Shown one piece after another: positions 17,275 to 25,782 of a stretch of 35,038 bases of DNA (positions are counted from its first letter, which is position 1; each line of letters starts with the position of its first letter). Source of the stretch: Filomicrobium sp. (GTDB lineage: Bacteria > Pseudomonadota > Alphaproteobacteria > Rhizobiales > Hyphomicrobiaceae); contig NZGY01000117.1 in NCBI GenBank assembly GCA_002689605.1, positions 15,640 through 50,677 of the forward strand. Reading direction: 5' to 3'. A model generated the notes under the pieces. That model did no database searches. It saw nothing but the letters and a program-made list of their open reading frames with translations, and was not told where the DNA came from. The position numbers and the translations under genes were made by a program.

Positions 17275-19714
17275 GCAACCCCCATCACACGCACGAGCCG
17301 TTATCATAGGCGGTGGCATCGCAGGCTGCTCGGTTGCATATCATCTCGCCAAGCAAGGCTGGTCCGACGTCGTCCTCCTTGAAGCCAACCAACTTACATG
17401 TGGCACGACTTGGCACGCAGCAGGCCTCATAGCTCAGCTACGTGCGTCAAAGAATATGACCAAGCTGGCCAAATACAGCCAAGAGCTATACGGCGAGTTG
17501 GAGGCTGAAACGGAGGTCGCAACAGGCTTCCGGCGCTGTGGTTCGATTACAGTCGCACTTACAGAGGAGCGCAAAGAGGAGATCTATCGTCAGGCCTCAA
17601 TGGCGCGCGCCTTTGGCGTCGAGGTTGAAGAGATCTCCGCAGCCGAAGTCAAACAACGCTACTCTTACCTCAATACGGACGATGTAACCGGGGCAGTCTA
17701 TCTCCCAAAGGATGGCCAGGGCGACCCAGGCAACATTGCACTCGCTCTTGCGAAGGGGGCCCGCCTCAAGGGCGCTCAGATCATTGAAGGCGTTCGTGTC
17801 ACAAGCATTCAAAAGTCGAATGGCCGTGTCACCGGTGTTTCCTGGTCGAAAGGCGAAGAGCAAGGCGAGATCACAGCTGATTTCGTCGTCAATTGCGGTG
17901 GCATGTGGGGACATCATATTGGACAAATGGCCGGTGTTGCTGTGCCGCTTCATGCCTGTGAGCACTTCTACATTGTTACCGAGGCCATCGAAGGGCTATC
18001 ACAGCTCCCAGTGCTCCGCGTTCCAGATGAATGTGCATACTACAAGGAGGATGCTGGCAAGATACTACTCGGAGCCTTCGAGCCAGTATCAAAGCCCTGG
18101 GGCATGGATGGCATTCCGGACGACTTCTGCTTCGATCAATTGCCGGAAGACTTTGAGCATTTCGAGCCGATCCTGGAGAAGGCCGTAAACCGGTTTCCGA
18201 TGCTGGCAGAAACCGGCATCCATACGTTCTTTAATGGACCAGAGAGTTTCACGCCGGACGACGCCTACCATCTTGGTGAGGCACCTAACCTCCAGAACTT
18301 CTTCGTCTGTGCAGGGTTCAATTCGATTGGCATTCAATCATCCGGCGGTGCAGGCATGGCGCTGGCCTACTGGATGGAACACGGGCACCCGCCGTTTGAT
18401 GTCTCTGATGTGGACATCCGTCGAATGCAGCCGTTCCAAGCTAACAAAACGTACTTGTTTGAGCGATCTAAAGAGACGCTGGGACTGCTTTACGCTGACC
18501 ACTTCCCGTACCGGCAAATGGCAACCGCACGCGGCGTACGCCGCACACCATTCCACGAACACCTCAAGCGGGAAGGTGCTGTGTTCGGTGAGGTCGCCGG
18601 TTGGGAACGTGCCAATTGGTTTGCGAACCCGGACCAAGACCGCGAATACCAGTACTCTTGGAAGCGACAAAACTGGTTTGAGAACAACCGCGCGGAACAC
18701 CTAGCTGTGCGGAACAATGTCGGCATGTATGACATGACATCGTTTGGCAAGATCCGTGTCGAAGGTCCAGAGGCGGAAGCCTTCCTCAACCATGTATGCG
18801 GCAACAACCTGTCAGTTGCCGCCGGAAAGATTGCCTACACGCAATTCCTGAATGCGCGCGGCGGCATTGAAGCTGATGTTACAGTTACAAGACTTTCTGA
18901 GACTGCGTATATCGTGGTGACACCGGCAGCGACCGTACAGCGCGAACTGTCCTGGATGAACCGACACAAGCACGCCAGAAATGTTGTCATCACTGACGTG
19001 ACTTCCGCTGAAGGTGTGTTGGCGGTCATGGGGCCGAACTCACGAAAGCTGTTGGAGAAAGTGTCACCACACGACTGGTCGAACGAAAGCCATCCATTTG
19101 GCACAGCACACGAAATCGAAATCGGTATGGGACTAGCCCGTGCGCATCGCGTAACCTACGTCGGCGAGCTTGGTTGGGAAATCTATATACCGACAGATAT
19201 GGCCGCCCACGTGTTTGAAACGATATGGGAGGCAGGTCAGGACCTGGATCTCAAGTTGTGCGGGATGCACATGATGGATTCAGCCAGAATTGAAAAGGCA
19301 TTCCGTCACTTTGGCCACGACATCACCGATGAAGACCATGTCCTTGAAGCAGGGTTAGGCTTTGCCGTCAAAACTGCGAAGGATGAATTCCTCGGCCGTG
19401 ATGCAGTGCTGCGCAAGAGGGAAGAAGGGCTCAACATGCGGCTCGTACAGTTCCTCTTACAAGATCCGGAGCCCCTCCTGTTCCACCATGAACCAGTCGT
19501 CCGCGATGGTGAAATCGTCTCCTACCTTACCTCGGGCAACTACGGACACCATCTGGGCGGGGCAATCGGTCTGGGATACGTACCATGCAAGGGCGAGAGC
19601 CTGGATCAATTGCTTGCGTCAAGTTACGAGATTGAAATTGCCGGCACCCGCGTGAAAGCTACAGCCTCCACGCGACCACTCTACGATCCAAAATCGGAAC
19701 GCACCAAGGCGTAA
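17267..19714 (+). CDS. Dimethylglycine/sarcosine dehydrogenase-like FAD-GcvT protein
   Basis: 815 residues, intact and of family length. The DAO domain contains AVIIGGGIAGCSVAYHLAK and CGTTWHAAGL (His50, presumed FAD-linking). Residues about 375-440 form the FAO_M bridge. The GcvT barrel has MYDMTSFGKIRVEGPEA and THVTYVGELGWEIY-type sequence, with DSARIEKAFRHFGHDI near its end. The C-terminal GcvT_C domain has EPVVRDGEIVSYLTSGNYGHH. Such enzymes demethylate N-methyl amino acids oxidatively and pass the one-carbon unit to tetrahydrofolate. It is a diverged tandem copy of the preceding gene and starts inside that gene's true stop, so the two products may form a complex or act in sequence. The exact N-methyl substrate cannot be read from sequence. 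Confidence 0.93.
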   Translation: MSKQPPSHARAVIIGGGIAGCSVAYHLAKQGWSDVVLLEANQLTCGTTWHAAGLIAQLRASKNMTKLAKYSQELYGELEAETEVATGFRRCGSITVALTEERKEEIYRQASMARAFGVEVEEISAAEVKQRYSYLNTDDVTGAVYLPKDGQGDPGNIALALAKGARLKGAQIIEGVRVTSIQKSNGRVTGVSWSKGEEQGEITADFVVNCGGMWGHHIGQMAGVAVPLHACEHFYIVTEAIEGLSQLPVLRVPDECAYYKEDAGKILLGAFEPVSKPWGMDGIPDDFCFDQLPEDFEHFEPILEKAVNRFPMLAETGIHTFFNGPESFTPDDAYHLGEAPNLQNFFVCAGFNSIGIQSSGGAGMALAYWMEHGHPPFDVSDVDIRRMQPFQANKTYLFERSKETLGLLYADHFPYRQMATARGVRRTPFHEHLKREGAVFGEVAGWERANWFANPDQDREYQYSWKRQNWFENNRAEHLAVRNNVGMYDMTSFGKIRVEGPEAEAFLNHVCGNNLSVAAGKIAYTQFLNARGGIEADVTVTRLSETAYIVVTPAATVQRELSWMNRHKHARNVVITDVTSAEGVLAVMGPNSRKLLEKVSPHDWSNESHPFGTAHEIEIGMGLARAHRVTYVGELGWEIYIPTDMAAHVFETIWEAGQDLDLKLCGMHMMDSARIEKAFRHFGHDITDEDHVLEAGLGFAVKTAKDEFLGRDAVLRKREEGLNMRLVQFLLQDPEPLLFHHEPVVRDGEIVSYLTSGNYGHHLGGAIGLGYVPCKGESLDQLLASSYEIEIAGTRVKATASTRPLYDPKSERTKA

Positions 19715-19869
19715 CGCCAAGTATCCGAGTTAAGGACAACAACAAATTGGCCTGGGCTTTGAGGTTCCGACTGACTAGTTGATATGTAACGGCATGAGCT
19801 GGGGCGGCGAGAAATGTTTAGACCAAACTCGCCTCCTGGGACTGCTGACGGAGTTGAAAGGAAACGACA

Positions 19870-21009
19870 ATGAGTAATACTGCACCTGCCGTCGATCCCG
19901 ATGGTTTGCTTGAATATTCCGTCGTCTTTACCGATCGATCACTCAATCACATGTCAAAGAAGTTTCAGAATGTGATGCGTGATATCTCATCGACTATGGG
20001 GCAGGTCTACAAAGCGGACGAAGTCGTCGTGGTTCCCGGCGGAGGAACTGCCGGCATGGAGGCTGTCGCTCGTCAGTTCGCAACCGACAAGAATGTGATG
20101 ATCATTCGTAATGGTTGGTTTTCCTTCCGTTGGTCACAAATTCTGGACGCGGGTGACATCGCCAAAGAAGCGTACGTAATGAAAGCTGCGCGCACGGGCG
20201 ACTACCATCAAGCCCCCTTCGCACCGCCCGCGATTGAAGATGTTGTTGCAGAGATCAAGAGCCGCAAACCTGACGTTGTGTTCGCTCCTCACGTCGAGAC
20301 TTCATCGGGCATCATGCTGCCTGATGGCTACTTCAAAGAAGTCGCAGATGCTGTTCACGAAGTTGGTGGCCTGTTTGTCTTGGACTGCATTGCGTCTGGC
20401 GCCATCTGGGTTGATATGTCGGCAACCGGCGTAGACGTCCTGATCAGTGCACCGCAAAAGGGATGGAGTTCCTCTCCATCCAGCGGCCTTATCATGATGA
20501 GCAAGGCGGCAGTAGATGCATTGTCAGAGACGACAAGTTCAAGTTTTGCCTTGGACCTAGCGAAATGGCGCCAGATCATGCAAGCCTATCTTGGCGGTGG
20601 TCATGCCTATCATTCCACGATGCCAACGGATGCGCTCACAGGCTTCCGCGATACTCTCATGGAAACCAAAGACTACGGTTTTGAGAAACTTCGCTCCGAA
20701 CAGGAAGCATTGGGCAAGCGCACGCGTGAGGTGTTGGCGCAGAAGGGCTATGCAAGCGTCGCAGCACGGGGTTTCGAAGCCCCTGGCGTTGTCGTGAGCT
20801 ACACTGACAATCCAGCCATACAGAATGGTAGCGCTTTTGCTGCGCACGGTATGCAGGTGGCAGCTGGCGTTCCACTCCAATGCGATGAGCCTGATGATTA
20901 CTCAACATTCCGTCTCGGATTGTTTGGCCTCGATAAGCTCGACAATGTCAACCGCACTGTTGAACGCTTGGTCAACGTGCTGGATGCCATTGAGAAGGAA
21001 AATCAATAA
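19870..21009 (+). CDS. Class V PLP-dependent aminotransferase (alanine/serine-glyoxylate type)
   Basis: 379 residues. The phosphate-binding turn is PGGGTAGMEAVARQF, Asp172 in FVLDCIASG should hold the pyridine nitrogen, and Lys197 in ISAPQKGWSSSPSSG is the Schiff-base lysine. FRLGLFGLDKL near the C-terminus is typical of the alanine-glyoxylate / serine-pyruvate aminotransferase group. It begins 155 bases after the second flavoprotein with GAAAGGAAAC ahead of ATG, so it may be in the same transcript or have its own promoter. Removing glyoxylate or the amino group released by the demethylating enzymes would fit, but this is inference. Confidence 0.92.
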   Translation: MSNTAPAVDPDGLLEYSVVFTDRSLNHMSKKFQNVMRDISSTMGQVYKADEVVVVPGGGTAGMEAVARQFATDKNVMIIRNGWFSFRWSQILDAGDIAKEAYVMKAARTGDYHQAPFAPPAIEDVVAEIKSRKPDVVFAPHVETSSGIMLPDGYFKEVADAVHEVGGLFVLDCIASGAIWVDMSATGVDVLISAPQKGWSSSPSSGLIMMSKAAVDALSETTSSSFALDLAKWRQIMQAYLGGGHAYHSTMPTDALTGFRDTLMETKDYGFEKLRSEQEALGKRTREVLAQKGYASVAARGFEAPGVVVSYTDNPAIQNGSAFAAHGMQVAAGVPLQCDEPDDYSTFRLGLFGLDKLDNVNRTVERLVNVLDAIEKENQ

Positions 21010-21130
21010 GCCCGGATCGCGAACACCAATCCGGAAACGGATATAGCCATGATTACGGACCAAGTCGTCCGGCAATAAGGCATCGGACAAAGTCTGATCA
21101 TCAGACTGCCGTACTACGCCTGAGCCAATG

Positions 21131-21150
21131 GGGCAGATATTGCCCTTTTT
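21131..21150 (+). terminator. Possible rho-independent terminator downstream of the aminotransferase
   Basis: GGGCA, a five-base loop (GATAT) and TGCCC are followed directly by TTTTT. The stem is short, but the T run begins exactly at its base. It lies about 120 bases after the aminotransferase stop and before the oppositely oriented TenA gene. Confidence 0.4.
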
Positions 21151-21289
21151 GTCGATCAACACATCCATTACCCTGACCTACCAGGATAAGTCAGAAAAGT
21201 CTCGATTGCTTTTGCCCAAAAAGGCATAACCATCCGTCATACGACGTATACGCAGATCTACGCGTTTACAGACTCATCTTTCCGCTGGA

Positions 21290-21967
21290 TCACTCAAAAT
21301 GAGTGGCGCCGACTTTCCAACCCATTTCCCAAAATTCAGCTTCCAAACGTGTCGCCTCGCGGAAGATCGATATGAGTTCGTCCTCTCGTTCCTTGGTCAG
21401 ATAACGCGCAGCCAGATCGTTCAGATGGTCTTTAGCCTTGGCGGCTACGTCTTGGTAGGCCTCGCTCGCGTACTCAGATATCCAGACGGAATAGGGATTC
21501 CTATCAGCAAGCGCTCCGGGATAAGTCGCAAGCCGATTGGCGATCTCTGCGTAGCCAATTACGCAAGGCGATAAAGCAACCTTGAGTGCCAGGAGATCCC
21601 CCCTCATGCCTGCATCCAGCACATAACGTGTGTAGGCAAGGGTTTCAGCCGCAGCGGGCGTTGCTTCGAGCTGTTGCGGTGTTAACCCCCATTCAGCGCA
21701 AAGCTTCACGTGCAACCCCATCTCTCCATCGAGGATGGCTGATATTCCGCCAGCGGCTTCTCTCATGTCAGCAAGCGTTGGCGACTTGTAGACTGCCACC
21801 GCATAAGCACGGGCAAACTCAATTAGGAAAAGATAATCCTGTACAAGGTATTCTTTGAATGCTGCCTGAGGCAATGACCCATCGGCCAGCCCCTCTGTGA
21901 ACTGGTGTTCCGTATACGCCGCCCACTCTTCGCCAGAACTCTGCTTTAGCTTCTTGAAGAATTCCAT
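21290..21967 (-). CDS. tenA: TenA family thiaminase II / aminopyrimidine aminohydrolase
   Basis: 225 residues, the usual TenA length. Asp44 (VQDYLFL) and Cys135 (LSPCVIGYAEI) fall at the same numbers as the catalytic residues of Bacillus subtilis TenA, and Glu211 in EAEFWEMGW matches the C-terminal catalytic glutamate. The family hydrolyses aminopyrimidines to salvage the pyrimidine of thiamin; some members have lost this and act elsewhere. No TPP riboswitch motif (CTGAGA with ACCTGATCTGG) is visible upstream. It is divergent from the GNAT gene. The ATG start is the first in frame. Confidence 0.93.
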   Translation of the reverse strand: MEFFKKLKQSSGEEWAAYTEHQFTEGLADGSLPQAAFKEYLVQDYLFLIEFARAYAVAVYKSPTLADMREAAGGISAILDGEMGLHVKLCAEWGLTPQQLEATPAAAETLAYTRYVLDAGMRGDLLALKVALSPCVIGYAEIANRLATYPGALADRNPYSVWISEYASEAYQDVAAKAKDHLNDLAARYLTKEREDELISIFREATRLEAEFWEMGWKVGATHFE

Positions 21968-22191
21968 GATTGGCTTCTGTTTCCTTTAACAGCCGAGTCG
22001 CGGCGAAAATTACAATGCTTCATTTGCGAGCAAGTCAATATCACATCTTCTGGATGATGAAACTTGATCCTGCTCAACTCGATACCCACACCTCGATAAA
22101 CAGATACGATGCAAAATCTTGTGGCTGGTCATGCTCACTGGCTGACTGCTTTGACGGCGAATGATTTCGATCAATGAAAGGACAATCTGCT

Positions 22192-22239
22192 ATGGAACAA
22201 GAGTTCAGTGTTCTTTTTAAGCTGAAAGAAAACTGCTGA
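22192..22239 (+). CDS. Mini-ORF (15 aa) coupled to the GNAT gene
   Basis: An ATG with AAAGGA nine bases upstream opens a frame of 15 codons (MEQEFSVLFKLKENC). Its TGA overlaps the downstream ATG as TGATG. The GNAT start has only a weak ribosome site of its own, so ribosomes finishing this mini-ORF may restart on the GNAT gene. The product is not recognised. It could be a leader peptide or a chance ORF. Confidence 0.35.
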   Translation: MEQEFSVLFKLKENC

Positions 22240-22769
22240 TGAGTGGCTTCGCAACCCGCCAAACGACGGCTCAGGATATTTCACAGGTGCTGCAGCTTTA
22301 CCCTAAAGCATTTCCCGATGAAGACCTCAGGCCCGTTGTGGCTGCGCTTCTTGAACTCGAGACAGACTTTGACGTGTTATCAATGGCTACCTTTGAAGAT
22401 AGTGAGCTGATTGCACACGTGTTGTTCACCATATGTGGAACAAGAGAGGTGGATAAATCGGGAGCACTACTTGCGCCACTCGGTGTCACACCTTCACACC
22501 AACGGCGCGGTCTTGGAGCTTCGCTTGTACGGGCAGGTCTTGAAACCTTGGAGGCAAGTGGGACCAGACAGGTCTTTGTTCTAGGCGATCCAGCGTACTA
22601 CGGCCGCTTTGGTTTTCGGACAGAAAGTGCGGTACGGCCGCCCTACGCCCTCCCGGAACAGTGGGAAGGTGCGTGGCAATCCATCTTAATCTCTGGACGC
22701 ACTCTGCTAGATGAAGGTCCACTCTTCCTGCCAGAGCCATGGATGGATCCAGCACTCTGGAGGCCATAG
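22239..22769 (+). CDS. GNAT family N-acetyltransferase (YhbS-like)
   Basis: 176 residues. The acetyl-CoA-binding motif A is LGVTPSHQRRGLGASLVRAGLE, followed by VFVLGDPAYYGRFGF, which is typical of the YhbS-like group of putative acetyltransferases. It transfers an acetyl group from acetyl-CoA to an unknown amine. The ATG overlaps the stop of a 15-codon mini-ORF. It is divergent from tenA and has no clear functional partner nearby. Confidence 0.88.
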   Translation: MSGFATRQTTAQDISQVLQLYPKAFPDEDLRPVVAALLELETDFDVLSMATFEDSELIAHVLFTICGTREVDKSGALLAPLGVTPSHQRRGLGASLVRAGLETLEASGTRQVFVLGDPAYYGRFGFRTESAVRPPYALPEQWEGAWQSILISGRTLLDEGPLFLPEPWMDPALWRP

Positions 22770-22852
22770 GAACCCACGATTTCACGTCCCGCTTCAAGAA
22801 AATGCTATTCAATCGCAACCGCGACCCTTAAGACATTTCCTCCGGCAGAAAC

Positions 22853-22900
22853 GTCTCAAATGAGACATCACGATTTCACCAATTGCTGAGGTATCGTGAT
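22853..22900. repeat. Palindrome and adjacent inverted repeat
   Basis: GTCTCAAATGAGAC (22853-22866) has perfect six-base arms around AA. It abuts an inverted repeat, ATCACGAT (22867-22874) with ATCGTGAT (22893-22900). CACGATTTCAC within this second element also occurs at 22775-22785. The elements occupy the gap between the GNAT gene and a small lipoprotein ORF. They may be regulatory sites; no binding protein is known. Confidence 0.4.
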
Positions 22901-23057
22901 TGGCATTGTGGCGCCGGATCGCCAGAATGGACCATGAACTAAACCTCAGTGTAAGTCGCTCGTGTATCCACGCCCACTTAGCGCAGAGTAACTTCGTGGA
23001 CGATAGTCGTGGCACTCAGTGAATTGATACACAGGTGTGACAAAGAAAGGTGTCATT

Positions 23058-23213
23058 ATGGTTTGGGCAACGCTGAAACACGCGCGCTTGCTATTCTTCG
23101 CACTGGCAGCTCTATCGCTCCTGTTCGGAGCCTGTGCACCACCCATCAAACTATCCAATGCTCGCAATAAATCGCCAATTCAGAACGACCAGCTACTCAT
23201 AGAGTCAGCTTAG
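23058..23213 (+). CDS. Small lipoprotein-like protein (51 aa)
   Basis: ATG 23058 is preceded by AAAGG at 23046-23050. The predicted 51 residues start MVWATLKHARLLFF, a short positively charged n-region and then a hydrophobic stretch of about 15 residues (LLFFALAALSLLFGA). Cys26 follows in the lipobox-like FGAC. The remaining 25 residues are polar (APPIKLSNARNKSPIQ). It resembles small bacterial lipoproteins with an exported, lipid-anchored tail. The lipobox is imperfect because Phe occupies -3. No family is recognised. It could also be a truncated lipoprotein. Confidence 0.55.
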   Translation: MVWATLKHARLLFFALAALSLLFGACAPPIKLSNARNKSPIQNDQLLIESA

Positions 23214-23595
23214 GTGAGACATCCGGAACTTTTCAACAAACATTCAAGCCCCATATCCCTCGTCCGGCTAGTTACGCTTTTTGATCTTAGCCGACTTGGT
23301 GCCCGGTCGCTGATTGCGTTGCGCGCTGAGCACCAGCTCACCGACCATCAGTTCAATGCGAATGGAGCTTCTTCCACAAAGCGGAAGTGATGTAAGTTTG
23401 TTCTTCTCGCCCATTCTTGTAATGAGCGCCTGCTGTTGCTGGCGACCTGATGAAATCGCTGAGGCTTGTAGATTTCCCGGAAACATCAGTTGTGTACCAC
23501 ACAAATCGAGGCGGTGATTTCTACCCGGTTGGCAAAGACCCGCGAGCATTGATAGTGTGAAAGAGTGTTCGAGAACGTCAGCTTGGGAGGACACC
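23214..23595. other. 380-base region without a supported gene
   Basis: It lies between the small lipoprotein ORF and the monooxygenase start. A minus-strand open frame ending at 23268 has protein-like composition in its last 60 residues (SSIRIELMVGELVLSAQ). However, its 5' half runs antisense through the monooxygenase, and it matches no family I recognise, so it is not called. The monooxygenase promoter should be here; no clear -35/-10 pair is asserted. Confidence 0.4.
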
Positions 23596-25236
23596 GTGGT
23601 TACATTGCATGCAGACGAGGCAGCAGCCCGGTCGGACGCAAATGTCGATTTCGATGCCATCATAATCGGCGCCGGGGTTGCTGGATTGTACCAACTCTAT
23701 CGGCTGCGCGAATTGGGCTTGCGAGTCCAAGTGTTCGAGACTGGTAGTAGCCTAGGCGGCACTTGGTATTGGAACCGCTATCCGGGCGCGCGTTTTGACT
23801 CGGAGAGTTGGACCTATGGCTACTCCTTCTCGAAAGAACTTCTAGAAGAATGGAACTGGGATGAGCATTTCTCGGCTCAACCCCACACCGAGCAGTATCT
23901 CAATTACGTGGCAGACAAATTCGATTTGCGTCGGAATATTCAGTTCAATAGCCGTGTGATCTCCGCGCACTGGCATGAGGCCGAACGGCATTGGGATGTC
24001 GAATTGGAGAGCGGCGAGCATCACACGGCGAGATTTCTCGTCACTGCCGTTGGCGTTCTGTCAGCCGCCGTCATGCCAAATATTCCTGGGATGGAAAGTT
24101 TCACTGGCATTTCTTGTCATACTCATCGCTGGCCGAAAGAGGATATCAACGTTGTCGGCAAGCGGGTTGGCATTATTGGCACGGGCGCGACTGCAGTACA
24201 GACGATCCAAACGATCGCTAAGTCTGTCGGGCACTTGACCATCTTTCAACGAACACCCAACTGGTGCTTTCCACTAAATAACTCAAAAATCAGTTCGGAG
24301 GAGATGGCCGACATCAAGGCCCGCTATCCCGAGATACTTGCTCGCTGCCTCGAAACTCCGAGCTGCTATGTCCACGGGCCAGACCCTCGCAAGGCAGTTG
24401 AGGTGACGGCGGATGAGCGCGAGGCATTCTGGGAAAAACTTTATCGAACACCGGGGTTTGGTCAGTGGCAGGGCAATTTTAGTGATGTGCTGATAGACCG
24501 AGAGGCCAATAAGCTCGCATCCGAATTCGCCGCACGCAAGATCCGCGAAAGGGTCAAAGATCCCGCAGTCGCTGAGAAGTTAATTCCAAAGAACCACGGG
24601 TTCGGCACGCGCAGGATCCCACTCGAGACAGGGTATTATGAGGTCTACAACCAGTCCAATGTCGAACTCGTTGATATCAACGAAACGCCCATCGAACGCA
24701 TAACGGAGAAGGGCATTCAGACCAGCGACCTGGAGCGCGAGTTCGATGTGATCATCTACGCGACCGGGTTCGACTCGATCACAGGAGCGTTCGAGCGCAT
24801 CGACATCCGTGGCGTGAATGGCGTCAAGCTGAAAGAAGAATGGAAGAATGGCCCGGAAACTTACCTGGGCGTATTTGCCTCCGGCTTTCCAAACATGTTG
24901 ATGGCGATGGGGCCGCACGGCGGTCTCAGCAACTACACGCGGACGGCGGAGTATGGTGTCGAGTGGATTACAGACGTGATCAAGTTCGCGGTCGAACGTG
25001 ATCTGACGCGCATCGATGCCACGCCATCGGCAGTTGCCGAGTGGACAAACCATGTCGATGAACTTGGTCAGGGCCTGCTGATGAACGAGGTTGGTTCCTG
25101 GATGACAGGCGTCAATCGAAATGTCGAGGGCAAACAGGCTCCTCGGATCATGCGATACAGCGGAGGCCATCCCGCGTATCGCGCCCATTGCGATGCCGTA
25201 GCTGCGGAAGGCTATACCAATCTGGCTATGAGTTAA
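23596..25236 (+). CDS. Baeyer-Villiger monooxygenase (cyclohexanone monooxygenase-type flavoprotein)
   Basis: 546 residues from the chosen start. The first FAD motif is IIIGAGVAGLYQLYRLRE, followed by GGTWYWNRYPGARFDSES. The Baeyer-Villiger fingerprint FxGxxxHxxxWP is exactly present as FTGISCHTHRWP at residues 169-180. The second, NADPH-binding motif is RVGIIGTGATAVQTIQ, and ATGFDSITGAF lies near the C-terminal third. These enzymes insert oxygen next to a ketone to give an ester or lactone. GTG 23596 has GGGAGGA five bases upstream, while an earlier in-frame GTG (23557) lacks a ribosome site. Relics of a carboxymuconolactone decarboxylase-like gene and a small barrel-type gene follow, suggesting a former ketone or cyclic-compound pathway. 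Confidence 0.94.
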   Translation: MVTLHADEAAARSDANVDFDAIIIGAGVAGLYQLYRLRELGLRVQVFETGSSLGGTWYWNRYPGARFDSESWTYGYSFSKELLEEWNWDEHFSAQPHTEQYLNYVADKFDLRRNIQFNSRVISAHWHEAERHWDVELESGEHHTARFLVTAVGVLSAAVMPNIPGMESFTGISCHTHRWPKEDINVVGKRVGIIGTGATAVQTIQTIAKSVGHLTIFQRTPNWCFPLNNSKISSEEMADIKARYPEILARCLETPSCYVHGPDPRKAVEVTADEREAFWEKLYRTPGFGQWQGNFSDVLIDREANKLASEFAARKIRERVKDPAVAEKLIPKNHGFGTRRIPLETGYYEVYNQSNVELVDINETPIERITEKGIQTSDLEREFDVIIYATGFDSITGAFERIDIRGVNGVKLKEEWKNGPETYLGVFASGFPNMLMAMGPHGGLSNYTRTAEYGVEWITDVIKFAVERDLTRIDATPSAVAEWTNHVDELGQGLLMNEVGSWMTGVNRNVEGKQAPRIMRYSGGHPAYRAHCDAVAAEGYTNLAMS

Positions 25237-25378
25237 CGGGAGCGGATGCATTCAGGTCTTAAGAACCGTTCGTAATCTCTATTTGATAGGTCGACTAGAA
25301 GCTGCAGCGCTGCCGCGTGCTATATGATCATCCAAGAGCACCCGCCTGGTCACCATTGAGTTCAACAGTTGTTAGCAC

Positions 25379-25747
25379 TCAGTCGATAACCTTGCGAAGG
25401 ATATGACGGCGGTTGGTATAAAAAGGGCGCACTTCACCTGGCCACCGCCCGCGCTCGCCTGCTTCTGCCCATTCAAGGCTTAGCAGGACGTCTGGACTTT
25501 CAATTTCCTAGGTCACGCTGTATCGGGGCTCGTTACCCGGATCCATTTTTCGCCGTTCGCCGGCCAGCATCATAGTAAGCGGCTCGCGAACGGACCTGGT
25601 CGCTGTGATGAGACCGGGAACCGAAGTCAGAAAAGGAACATGTTCTTCGTCGTAGACCTCGTTGAACAACTCCTCTTTGTCACGCTGGATATCCATGCTG
25701 ACGACAAACAGATACCTTGGAGTTTTGGGCATACCGGTCACGCTCAA
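25379..25747 (-). pseudogene. Small ferredoxin-like/dimeric barrel protein gene interrupted by in-frame TAG
   Basis: The frame starts MSVTGMPKTPRYLFVVSMDI and runs DEEHVPFLTSVPGLITATRSV to NEPRYSVT. A TAG follows at 25508-25510. The same frame then continues EIESPDVLLSLEWAEAGERG, WPGEVRPFYTNRRHILRKVI and D, ending with TGA at 25379-25381. Without the TAG it would be a normal-looking 122-codon gene of a small alpha/beta-barrel family whose members carry YLFVVSMDV...EHVP...VPG. The homologous position is expected to be Tyr (RYxxxYEI), so TAC or TAT has become TAG. Function in the family is not established. It lies convergent to the monooxygenase gene. Confidence 0.7.
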
Positions 25748-25782
25748 CTACTTGATCGGAGAGAAAGGCGCAGCCAACATAA

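Noticed and set aside
19715-19869. Glycine-type riboswitch before the aminotransferase.
   Set aside because: Only a six-base stem (GGCGAG/CTCGCC) with a 16-base loop is visible; no conserved glycine-aptamer core.
21968-22191. TPP riboswitch upstream of tenA.
   Set aside because: Neither the CTGAGA nor the ACCTGATCTGG-like conserved segments were found on the tenA-proximal strand.
23268-23663. 131-codon minus-strand ORF opposite the start of the monooxygenase.
   Set aside because: Half of it is antisense to the strongly supported monooxygenase, and no start signal or recognised domain was found.
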